A program made the position numbers and the translations under genes. A stretch of 64,000 nt of DNA, taken from Chrysemys picta bellii (taxonomy: Eukaryota; Chordata; Testudines; Emydidae). The stretch spans positions 39,174,882-39,238,881 of the forward strand of contig NC_088792.1 of assembly GCF_011386835.1 (NCBI RefSeq), in the 5' to 3' direction. Positions 23,723-33,960 of this stretch are shown piece after piece. The notes beneath the pieces are model-generated. The model ran no database searches. It had not been told where the DNA came from and was given only the letters and a program-made list of their open reading frames with translations. Each line of letters opens with the position of its first letter. The first letter of the stretch is position 1.

Positions 23723-26700
23723 TATCCATAAGCAATATATCACCATTGTATCTTTTCTTGGGTTGTTGAAAGAATCTATTCTGTTAAGTTTTTATTTTAT
23801 TCATGGGTTTAAATGATGGAGAATCATGTCTAGTTTTCAAATGAAAATTGCCTGTTGCATGAGCCAATGTCAAACTCTATTTAATCCATTTATTGCTATT
23901 TATAAAGGGATTATAACCAGGGCATTGTAACTGAATGCTGAACATAGATTTAAAAACAACTGTAAGGCTATCTAGCAGAAGTCAGTAAAATCTATTTGTG
24001 TTGTGAATTTTTATGATCATGATTATTTAATATTTATATTACTTAAGCACCCAGATGTCCTAATCAAAATTGGGGCTCCTGGTGCTCGGTGCTGTTCAAA
24101 GACATGATGTGATTTCACTGCGCTGTTGGAGGAGTGCAAAGTTAGACATTTCAGTAATTTCAGGAGGCCATTACCTGGACTTTTAGTCTTAGAAAATACT
24201 TAATTTAATCAAAAATTTCAAAAATGTGCTATTTGTCGTTGAGATATGAAACTTAATCCCCAGAAGTTGAGAATAGATTTTTCTTGTGTTTTCCTCTTTT
24301 TTGATTTTAAAGGATATCAAAATCAGCCTTCTCTCTAATAAACCACAGAAGCATGCCAATCAGGGACTAGAAATATGGTTTTATACTCCAAAACCACAGG
24401 ATTCTGCCACTTAAGCTATGGGAAGAACTTTTACTTGTCAGCTGTCCAGGCACCCTTATATTCCTTATAAGCTGCAACTAGCTAATACAAAGCAGCATCC
24501 TTGCACAACATAAAAGACCATATTCTACACTGGTGTAAATGGGCAAAGCTCACTTGACTTCAATAGATTTTTGTCCATGTACACCACCAAAGAATGTGAC
24601 CACATAGTGCCTCCTCCTAAGGACAAACAGCTCCCATGGTCATGAACTGAGAGGATCTAGGCTTGAAATGAATGGGAGTGAGAATAGGCTCAAATATATT
24701 TGTAACAAAAACGATTAATAATTTTAATTTCGTGCATGTGCCACTGCCACATGACTTTTCCTTAACTATATGGAAAGTTTGAAAGGATAGTAACAAACTA
24801 ATATTTTGATGAATGTTAGACAAAAATAAGCATTTCAGATCAGAATAATTTGTAATGATTTATGACACAAAAATAGTTTAATCAGTTTTATTCAAGGTTT
24901 GTATATACATTCTCCTTTTGCTTTTGTAGTAAATTTAGAAATATCCAGGCTGAGCCAGTTGTCAAAGTTGAAGTTATAAAGGGGCTAAAATGAGACTTAT
25001 ATTGAGAGCTAGTTGTAACATTAATGATAGAGAGGCTCATATCTCTTCATAGGATGTTTCTCTTTCTACTTAATCGCTGTTTTCTTCTCTAGAGCTCATT
25101 CCAGCAGTAAAATCCACAATATATAAAACAGGATAGTATCATTATGTGAAAATACAAGCAATTTAGCCAATATATGTGTGATTAGGACAGCTGTTACACC
25201 AAGGCACGTTGGAATGAGGGTTTTGTACTTCAACCCATTACCATAGTAACAGAATGACTTCCATGTAAAATAGATTGGAAATAGTGAAGTCCCTAATGGA
25301 CTTCATGGACTCTCTGGCTCTTTTCTCTTTTAGGATTATAGAGAGTTCTACTTGGGATCAGACTGTTTTGTTAAAGGGAGATGGTGGTTACTGCTGATGG
25401 TGGTTATGGTGGGGAAGCATAAATTTAGACACTCTGTGTTTTGGAAGTGCTGGGAAGAGGGTCATTGGTAGTAGAACTGGGTGGGAAACAGTTTTCCTAT
25501 CCCATGGAACTTTCGGTTTTGAAGGTGTGCGTGTGCGTGTGTGTGTGTGGGGGGGGGGGGGGGGGGGGGGGGAGGTTCAAGTCCCTGTTCTGCCTGGGTC
25601 TCCCACATCTCATGTGAATGCCATATCTACCAGGCTATTGACTATTCTGGGATATCTGTCTCTCTGCTTTTGACCAGAAATTCCTGGACTTCACCATTCC
25701 CAACAAAAGCTTAATTGAAACTTCCATGTTCCCACAAAAAGTTTCGGTTGTAACAAATCGTCATTTTCTGATGAAAAACTGGTGAGTTGAAATTTTTGTA
25801 GCACTGGTTGGCTGCATGGCTTTGGAGCTCTGCTCCCATGGGACTGGGGAAAAGGCCAGAGGCAAGAGAGCTAGTGCCATAGTATCAGACTATTTTATCA
25901 TACATTATTTCTTTGCTGTTTGAGGGCAGTGGTTAGTCATCTGTGTGATGGGAACTGATGCCAAACACATTTTTTCCCTTGGATTCTTGTTCTGTTTAAA
26001 AACAAACAGCAATTATTTGAGATGCATTTCAGTATTAACTAGGCTCTGATAACATAAGATCTTGTGTATACTTAATGGAAAATGTGTGACTATTTTATAA
26101 AATAAAATAATATTTACACTGCAGTATAATTGTGCTAGCTTTAGAAACATGAAAAAAATCTTAGATTATAATCTAAAAATACAAAGTACATTGGTGAGTG
26201 CTGCCAGTTTCCAATTTTCCTTGAAATCCTCTTGGTTAGAAATAATATGTTATACACAATGTATTTTTTTATTCCATGTATAATCTCTCAAATCCCTCCC
26301 CTGGGGAATGGTACTTTAAAAAAAATCTACACTGTATATTACTGCAATAGAGAAAAATATAATTTCTAAAATTCAAGGAGAAGATGATTCAACAATTGTA
26401 TGCTGATGTGATTACTTTTTTGTAAATTAATTATTTATCTTGTTTGATAATATTCAAAAACATATCTACTAAAATACTATAAGGAAAATATAAGAATATA
26501 TAAAATGCTTAATATGTAACAAGACTCTCAAATCATATGGGGTTCTCTTCACTGATGATATAAAAACAAATCTGTTTTTGAGACCTGTGGTAGTTTCAGG
26601 AAGAAGTAAGCAGATTGGTCAGAACTAGTTCTCTCTATACATTTCTAAAAATTTAGCATAGATTTGTAATTTTTTAAAAAATTTGCACTATAGTTTTATA

Positions 26701-26925
26701 AATCATGGGAACATTTTTAAATTTTAAATTAAATGTTTTCAATAGTTTTTCACATTTAGTGCAGGAAATTAAAAATATATATCCCCTCAATAATGGTCTA
26801 ATCATTAGAATGAAATGAAGTTTCTCCAGGATTGAAGTTATTTTTGAGTAATAGGAATTCTTCAGCATTGATTATGCAGTAGATTCTGCTGATTAGCAAC
26901 CCCTTGGTTGACAGCTCAAAATTGC
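23723..26925. other. Non-coding AT-rich region
   Basis: No gene is supported. The ancient interspersed repeat recurs at about 24020-24105. A region around 25460-25800 (gaactggtgggaaa-like start, aaaactggtgagttgaaattt) may share a family with 43500-44050. Confidence 0.4.
25524..25572. repeat. GT microsatellite fused to a G-run
   Basis: Alternating (GT/GC)n passes directly into an uninterrupted run of about 24 G. Such runs are prone to length error in sequencing and to slippage in vivo. Confidence 0.95.
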
Positions 26926-26937
26926 CATTATCTGGTA

Positions 26938-26990
26938 AAAAGCAACAGAGGGTCCTGTGGCACCTTTAAGACTAACAGAAGTATTGGGAG
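26938..26990. mobile_element. 53-bp fragment of the hairpin repeat with 12-bp target duplication
   Basis: The insert (gcaacagagggtcctgtggc ... aacagaagtattgggag) matches the left arm of the repeat at 42629-42835. CATTATCTGGTA occurs exactly on both sides (26926-26937 and 26991-27002). Exact flanking copies of that length indicate a discrete insertion event, most likely LINE-type target-primed retrotransposition. Confidence 0.85.
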
Positions 26991-27002
26991 CATTATCTGG
27001 TA

Positions 27003-27671
27003 GTTGCCAATAAGCAAAAGCCCCATTTTCAAGGGGATGAGTGCATGAGCCAGAGTGGAATAACAGTACATTGTATATGAATGATACATAGCAATACATT
27101 TTCCAATAGTTGCATACATTTGGCAACTGTTTATTAAAGTTTTTATTTTATATAATGTTGGAAAAAAACTGAACAATGAAACAAGTGCCATATTTGTTAT
27201 AGTTTACTTGTTCTATATATGGCACACTGCTGCAAACTTACAAAAATCAGTCTACTGTACTTAAGTCAATGCTCCATGCATGTCACATAGTGAAACAGCT
27301 CACAATCTTATATAAAAAAGTGTGTAAAATAAAATGGTTTAAGAACAAAATTTGTCCAGGGTTGTCTGTTTTTTAAAATTTGCCACCTCCACCTGTAAAT
27401 CCCTCTCCATTTTGGAAGTAGCCTTGTATTCACAGTCAAAGCAACAGTTCTGGCAAAGACTGTTTGGCTTTATCCTCTGATGCACTATTCTTTTCAGTTT
27501 GTGGGCGTTGGTTTAACAGCCATGACTAGCTTGAGAAATTTGGCAGAATGCGAGGTAGGGTGTCTGCGCTCCATTCAGTACCCGCTGGAAGAGTCAACAT
27601 CTTGTTTCTCACTGTGTTCCTTATGCTGAACCACATTGTGTTGAGCCTTTCCACCTACTAAGTCAGCTGTT
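27003..27671. other. Non-coding spacer
   Basis: No supported feature. Confidence 0.45.
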
Positions 27672-27793
27672 TAGGATGACCAGACAGCAAGTGTGAAAAA
27701 TCGGGACGGGGTGGAGGGTAATAAAAGCCTATATAAGAAAAAGACCCCCAAATCAGGACTGTCCCTATAAAATCGGGACATCTGGTCACCCTA
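27672..27793 (-). mobile_element. MITE, same family as 59836-59959, opposite orientation
   Basis: The ends TAGGATGACCAGAC and TCTGGTCACCCTA are inverted repeats. The 122-bp body matches the complement of the 59836 copy (aaaaatcgggacgggg, tataagaaaaagacccc). AGCTGT occurs next to both ends, a decayed 8-bp duplication. The element is non-coding. Confidence 0.85.
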
Positions 27794-28241
27794 GAGCTGT
27801 CTGAAGGGTTGAACTTCTTCCCCTGCCCTGCTGCTAGCTGTTTCAAAATCAATCTGGTGAGTTGAGTACCTTGGCAAAGCTTATGATGAAACCAGAGCCA
27901 CAGGGCTTCATCAACAGCGGCCTCCTTGTCATTGCATTGACACTGATGCCCATGGTTTGTGCAGTTCCTACGCTCCTTTCAAATGTTACCACCATTATTT
28001 AGAATGCAGGACCAGACTTTGTGACCTCAGAATTCTCTGCTAGTTGCACTTCCTTGGTGGTTGGCTCACATGGGGCCTCCAGAACCATACTTTTCTCAGC
28101 AAGAGACAGGTCCACATGTTTGGAAGCCATAACATGCAGGAGAAGTGCTCATCTGTGCAGGCTCAGAGCCAGCCAACTGACTACAGGTAGAACTTCTTTG
28201 CTGATAATGTTATCAATAATTGGAAGCCTCTTGCCAATACA
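27794..28241. other. Non-coding spacer
   Basis: A 94-codon frame at 28021-28305 has no recognisable family features and overlaps the start of the CR1. I see no other feature. Confidence 0.4.
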
Positions 28242-28857
28242 GAATAATAGAAAAGTACGGCTGGAAGGGACCTTGTACAGTCAGAAAGTCCAGCCCCTGC
28301 ACTGAGGCAGGATCAAGTAAACCTAGACCATGCATGACAGGTGATTGTCCAACCTGTTCTTAAAAATCTCCAATCATGGGGATTCCACAACCTTCCTTGG
28401 AAGCCTATTCCAGAGCTTAACTACCCTTATAGTTAGAAATTTTTTCATAATATCTAACACAAATCTCCCTGGCTGCAGATTAAGCCCATTATGTCTTGTC
28501 CTACCTTCAGTGGACATGGGAAACAATTGGTCACTGTCCTCTTTATAACGTCTTTAACGTATTTTAAGACTATCAGGTCCCCTCTCAGTCTTCTTTTCTC
28601 AAGATTATACATACCCAGTTTTTTTAACCTTTTCTCATAGATCAGGTTTTCTAATTCTTTTGAAATTTTTGTGTCTGTCTTCTGGACTCTCTCTGAGTTG
28701 TCCACATCTTTCTGAAAGTGTGGCACCCAGAACTGGACACAGTTGAGGCCTCACTAGTGCTGAGTAGAGGGGGGACGGTAACCTCCTGTGTCTTACATAC
28801 AACACTTATGTTAATACACCCCAGAATGATATTAGCCTCTATTGCAACTGGTCTATA
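28242..28857 (-). pseudogene. CR1 LINE C-terminal coding region and 3' end
   Basis: Read on the minus strand: INISVVCKTQEVTVPPLLST, then YEKRLKKLGMYNLEKRRLRGD, then NGLNLQPGRFVLDIMKKFL and LWNRLPRKVVESP, then the terminal coding block. These are the CR1 RT thumb and C-terminal blocks, collinear with 5740-6256. The RT core that should precede them is absent at this site. A mariner-type MITE lies exactly at the break. The copy carries several stops. Confidence 0.88.
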
Positions 28858-29270
28858 TAGTAGAGCCTCAGAGTTACGTACACCAGAGTTACCAACTGAC
28901 CAGTCAAGCACACACCTCATTTGGAACTGGAGGTACGCAGTCAGGCATCTGCAGAGAAAGGGGAAAACAGTACTGTGTTAAATGTAAACTACTAAAAATG
29001 AAGGAAAGTTTAAAAAAAGGATTTGACAAGGTAAGGAAACGTTCTGTGCTTCTTTCATTTAAATTAAGATGGTTAAAAGCAGCATTTTCTTCTGCATAGT
29101 AAGGTGGCCTGCACAGTAAGGGTTCAAAGCTATATTAAGCCAATGTTAAGCCAATGTTCAGTTGTAAACTTTTGAAAGAACAACCATAATGTTTTGTTCA
29201 GAGTTGTGAACATTTCAGAGTTACGAACAACCTCCATTCCCAAGATGTTCGTAACGCTGAGGTTCTACTG
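28858..29270. mobile_element. Mariner/Tigger-type MITE inside the CR1
   Basis: The left end TAGTAGAGCCTCAGAGTTACG and the complement of the right end (CAGTAGAACCTCAGCGTTACG) form TIRs, flanked by TA (28856-28857 and 29271-29272). The TIR resembles Tigger-type elements. It is 413 bp and non-coding. Because it interrupts a CR1, it is younger than that CR1. Confidence 0.88.
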
Positions 29271-29272
29271 TA

Positions 29273-30755
29273 AGTTCATGGGTCCTCTTTGTTTCTCTTT
29301 TTAAAGATGCGTACTATGTTTGCCCATCTCCATTCCTTTGGGACCTCATCTGTCCTCCATAAATTCTTAAAGATAATTACTAATGGTTCTGAGATTGTTT
29401 CAGCTAGTTCTTTAAGTATCCTAGGATGAATTTCATGAGGCCCTGCAGACTTGAAAACATCTAACTTATCTAAATATTCTTTATCCTGTTCTTTCCCTAT
29501 TTTGGCTAGTCTTTCTTCACCCTTGTTGTTAATATTAATTGAATATCTAGTCATCATTAACCTTTTTAGTGATGACTGAAGCAAAATAAGGATTAAACTC
29601 CTCAACCTTTTTGCTGTCAGCAATCATTAGTGCTATTTCCCCAATAAGTAGAGGACCTACATTTTCTTTCATCTTTTCTTGCTCCTAATGTATGTAAAGA
29701 ATCTCTTCTTATTGCCTTTTATATCTCTTGCTAGGTGTAACTCATTTTGTGCCTTAGTTTTTCTGGTTTTGGCCCTACGTGCTTGTGTTATTCTTTTGTA
29801 CTCCTCCTTAACAATTTGTGCATGCCATCCCTTTTTGTAAGATTCCTTTTTGATGTTTGGGTCATTAAAGAGTCCTTGAGGGAACATATTGGCTTCTGAT
29901 CATTCTTCCTGTCTTTTCTTTGGATCAGGATAGTTTGCAGTTGTGCCTTTAATACCATCCCTTTGAGAAACTGCCAGCTCCCCTGAACTCCTTTTTCTCT
30001 TAGATTTTCTTTTCATGGGACCATACCCACCTGTTCTCTGAATTTGTTAAAATCTTCTCTTTTGAAATCCATTGTCCTTATTCTGCTGCTCTCACTCCTT
30101 CCTTTCCTTAGAATCATGAAATCTATCAATTCATGATCACTTTCACCACCATAACCTTCCATCTTCAGATTTGCTACCAATTCCTCCCTGTTGGTCAGAA
30201 TCAAATCTAAAATGGCTTCCCCTCTGGCTACTTCTTCCACTTTCTGAAACAAACAGTTGTCCCCAATACATTCCAAGAACTTATTGGAAATTTTATTTTT
30301 TGCTGTATTGCTTTTCCAACAGATGTCTGGGTAGTTAAAGTCCCCCATTACTACCAAGTCTTGTGCTTTAGATATTTCTGTTGTTCTAGAAATGCCTCAG
30401 CCATCTCCTCTTCCTGATTTGGTGTCTATAGTGATCCCTACTGTGATGTCATCCCGATTTTTTTACCTGTTTCATCTGTACCCAGAGTCTTTCAACTGGT
30501 CTGGCTCTCACTTCCTTCTGGACCTCAGAACCAGTATAAGTATTCTCAGTGTATAAGGCAACACTTCCCCCTTTTGTATCCTGCTTGTCCTTCCTGAACA
30601 AGTTATACCCCTTTGTACCAATATTCCAGTCGTAAGACTTATCCCACCAAGTTTCTGTGATGCCAATTAAGTTATAATTTAGTTTATATATTAATACTTC
30701 CAGTTCTTCCTGTTTATGCTCCATATTCCTTGTATTGTGTATAAACATCTAAGAT
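29273..30755 (-). pseudogene. CR1 LINE endonuclease, linker and RT N-terminus
   Basis: On the minus strand, 30748-30449 gives the endonuclease start with NTRNMEHKQEELEVLIYKLN, ITETWWD and GGSVALYTENTY. 30357-30013 gives [10 protein letters not shown] and SDHELIDF. 29887-29669 is the basic linker. 29623-29276 is the RT N-terminal block (SAGPHEIHPRILKELAE, EVPKEWRWANIVRIFKK). All three endonuclease catalytic motifs (ITET, GDFN, SDH) are readable, but frameshifts split the frame. The RT palm is missing between this part and 28857. Confidence 0.9.
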
Positions 30756-32069
30756 GTTTAAGCAGATTCCCTCTTGTTGTGCCTATGACCCAATTGTGAT
30801 CTGCTCAGGCAGCCAGAACTGTAAGCCACTGTGTTACTCCACTGTCTCAGCAAGAGCGAGCTTTGCTCGTGGTTAGATTGCGTGTCAGCTCCTTCCCACA
30901 CCAATCTGTTTCACCAGCAAACTCCTTGAGACTCTGCCAGTCTAAGCCTTGACTTACAGGTAATAATCAGTGAACTGAAGTTCCCGAGTTCCCCCAGAGA
31001 TGTCTCTCTGGAGTGTCTAGTCCCTCTTACTGGACGTTCTCAGAAAATTATTAAATTCACTGCCTTCAAAGAGACAGAGCACATACCAGTTTGTTAGCTT
31101 AGCTGAAGACTAATACTTTACTTTAATACACAGCACTGAGATGGTTTTGTAATGAAACAAGAACATGGTTATTAATAAAGAACAGAGATTTCCATGATAT
31201 TATTATATTTCTTAGATCTATTTTTAAAATGTGATTGTAATTAATGTATTTTAATTTGTATGTGGAATTTTTAGGCATTTAAATGTTTAAATAAAGAAGA
31301 GTTACTGTTGTTTTAGCAATAGGCCTCACATTTTCAAAAGCATGGAAGTATTTGTGTGCTTGAACACACCTTTGTGCACTGGTGCAAAGAAAATACCAAA
31401 GATCAGTTACTTTGGGATTGTTTGGTCTAGAAATGTCACCTGTCAGTCTGAACTTGCTTGATCTATTAAGCAGTTGAAGAATTGTTTTGAACATGGTGTG
31501 ATTAAAGCTGAGAGACATAGAGAAGTACTTCTAGGGATCCTCAAACTCGTTTTTTTCATTTCATACTTTTAAACAACACAAACATTTTATATATAAACCT
31601 GCCTCCTAACTTAAAGGAGATAGGATAAATGGAAGGGTTGTAACAAACTTTGCTTTTAATGCACAAAAATGCATGCATGCTTTTGTGCACACATTTTGAA
31701 AATTTGGGCCTAGACACTGATAACGAAGGTTGTATTTTTCAAAGCAAGGCATGTGCACATGTGCCTAACTTATGTACTCAAATACTGTGTGCAAACAAAT
31801 TGGATATTTGCACATGCACGCAGGAAGTTAGGCATCTGGTTTGCTAAGAACATGCACAAACAGCTGGTTTGCATGGGTATATTGGGTACTTGTGTGTGCA
31901 AGTTAGATACTTGCAAACATACACACCCAATAGCATACACATAACTTTGAAAATCTTGTCCTTTAATACTAAGTTGTGATGATGTATTAGGTTGTGATTA
32001 AATCAAAATCACATTTAAAAAATAGTATCACAGATCATTTTTATTATTTGTATTGCAATAGCATCTAGG
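30756..32069. other. Non-coding region with quasi-palindromic TGCACA motifs
   Basis: At 31661-31692 an inverted TGCACAAAA/TTTTGTGCA pair surrounds an alternating ATGC core, and GTGCACA-type words recur to 31950. 32035-32069 is the ancient repeat tail into which the next element inserted. No gene is supported. Confidence 0.4.
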
Positions 32070-32826
32070 CAGGGCCGGTGCATCCTATTAGGCGACCTAG
32101 GCGGTTGCCTAGGGCACTAGCATTTGGGGGGGCGGCATTTTCTTCGGCGGCGACCGCGTCGGCTGGATCTTTGGCCGCCCCGGTCGTCGTCTGCATTTAG
32201 GCGGAGGGAGCTGGGGCAGGGGGGCGCGGGGGGGGGCCGCCTGCAGCAAGTAAGGGGGAGCTCCCTGCCCCAGCTCACCTCTGCTCCGCCTTCTCTCCAT
32301 AGCACGCCGCCCCGCTCTGCTTCTCTCCCTCCCAGGCTTGCGGCGCCAAACAGCTGATTGGCGCCGCAAGCCTGGGAGGTGGGAGAAGTGGAGCAGCGAC
32401 GGCGTGCTCGGGGAGGAGGCGGAGCAGAGGTGAGCTAGGGTGGGGAGCTGCCGCATGGCTCCCCGGGCGGGCGGGGGAGCTGCCACGGGGGAGGTGCCTC
32501 AGGGCGGAGGGGAAGGGGGGGTGGGGAGCTGCCTCAGGGCTCGGTGAGGAGGTGGAGCAGAGGAGAGCTGGGGTGGGGAGCTGCTGCAAGGCTCCCCGGG
32601 TGTGGGGGGAAAGCTGCGATGGGGGAGGTACCTCAGGGCGGAGGGACGGGTGGGGAGTTGCCACAGGGGAGCTGCCTCAGGGCGGGGTGGGGGGTGGGGA
32701 GCTGCTGCAGGACTCGGGCAGGGGGCGGAGCAGAGGTGAGCTGGGGTGGGGAGCTGCTGCACGGCTCCCCGGGCTGGGAGGGGGGGTGGGGAGCTGCCAC
32801 AGGCCTCGGGGAGGGGGACACACTTA
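32070..32826. mobile_element. GC-rich repeat with CAGGGCC terminus and G-rich tandem motifs
   Basis: It begins CAGGGCCGGTGCA, a hAT-like end, directly within an older dispersed repeat. The body is GC-rich and carries at least seven copies of GGTGGGGAG(C/T)TG between about 32440 and 32800, with intervening gcggagcagaggtgagctgg units. No matching right terminus or target duplication was found, so the right end is approximate. Many overlapping frames on both strands (up to 129 codons) are compositional artefacts. Confidence 0.65.
32328..32379. repeat. 22-bp perfect inverted repeat with 8-nt loop
   Basis: Arms 32328-32349 and 32358-32379 are fully complementary and contain GGCTTGCGGCGCCAA; the loop is ACAGCTGA. 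This is a stable GC-rich cruciform candidate within the GC-rich element. Confidence 0.9.
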
Positions 32827-32889
32827 AGGTTTCTGGATTCTAGCTGTCACTTCTCTTGGGCAGAGACTTGCATCTCTCTCCCTTGTGAC

Positions 32890-33540
32890 TGCGGTCTTTT
32901 AAGGCAGCACAGCTCCCTGCCATACATTGTGATATTCCTAGCAAGCTAGACTGACTAAGCAGACCAGTGTCTGCAATTTGCTTTCTCTTTGAAGGCTATG
33001 AACAGTGTAATTATCAGCAGTTACAAATTACCACACAATTCTTTCTACACAAGTACCTTTATCCTTAAGGTGAAAGCATGACTGAAAAAACATCTTAAAA
33101 CAAAAAAAGAACCTGCATGCATTCTAAAAAGCTTACCAAAATCATCCCCAACTCCCACATAGGACTTCAGGAATTGTCAGTCCTTCATAACCCACAACTG
33201 GGTTTTCCACATGGTTACAAGTTCATACCTGTGTCAGATTTAGAACCAGAACCTCCAGATGGACAGTTCATCCATTATTTTATACAGCATGGGTCTTTTA
33301 TTTCCAATCTCTGGGAAGAGGTAATCAGCAGACAAAGACCCTCTCCTCAGGACATAGCTTCAAAAGTCTGGGTTTTTGCACAAACGGAGGGAATTTGAGG
33401 TAACCTGTCCCTAGGTATTTCCCGCTTCACATTTGTTGTCCCCAAAGTCCATTATTGTTTAGCACATTTTCAATATAGTCCTGTGACTCCCAAGCCTCAC
33501 ATCACATCTCCCCCCTAGAGGGGTTACACACGATCCAGGT
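32890..33540 (+). repeat. Dispersed repeat, copy 1 of 2
   Basis: Shared landmarks with 41940-42612 in the same order and orientation: aaggcagc, tgatat-cc-agcaagc, gaaggctatgaa-agt-t-att, cagcagttacaa-ttacc, cttaa..gcaaaag/gaaagcatgac. No coding frame is shared. It may be an antisense LTR or another non-autonomous element; I cannot assign the class. Confidence 0.6.
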
Positions 33541-33659
33541 GCACAATAATACATAACCTTTGCCTTTAATGCAATGGACCTCAGAGATACTTAAACTTAA
33601 TTCAATAAAGGTTTTCAAGGATATTGCAGGAAATTACCTTATGTATCACAGGGATGATT
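33541..33659. other. Short spacer
   Basis: I recognise nothing here. Confidence 0.4.
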
Positions 33660-33960
33660 AACAGATATGGTTTGATATTAAGCTGACAGCTGGTAATCCA
33701 CAAAGGTGTGCGAAAGATAGGCGGAGGTTTTAGTTTGGACAGGAGGAAACAGGTCTGGAGTAGAGAGGTAGATCTCTGTGCTGTTGGCATAGAGATAACT
33801 GAAGTCATGTTTGCTAATATGGTTGTCCAGTGATAAGGTGTAGTGAGATAAGAGAAGCAGGCCAAGGATAGAGTCCTGTTGAACTACCACAGAAAGTTGG
33901 AGGTGGGAAGAGAAGAAACTCTGAATGAAACATTGAAGGAGTGATGAGAAAGGTTGGAGG
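33660..33960 (-). pseudogene. L2-like LINE RT fragment
   Basis: The minus-strand frame 33890-33678 reads QQDSILGLLLLSHYTLSLD, then ISKHDFSYLYANSTEIYLS. This corresponds to the PQGSVLGPLLFSLYxLPL and YADDTQLYLS motifs of L2 RT. The catalytic YADD has become YANS, so it is inactive. It is a short isolated relic. Confidence 0.7.

Noticed and set aside
32109..32949. Cluster of Pro/Ser-rich and Gly-rich open frames
   Set aside because: They arise from GC-rich tandem motifs on both strands. No domain, start context or splice signals.
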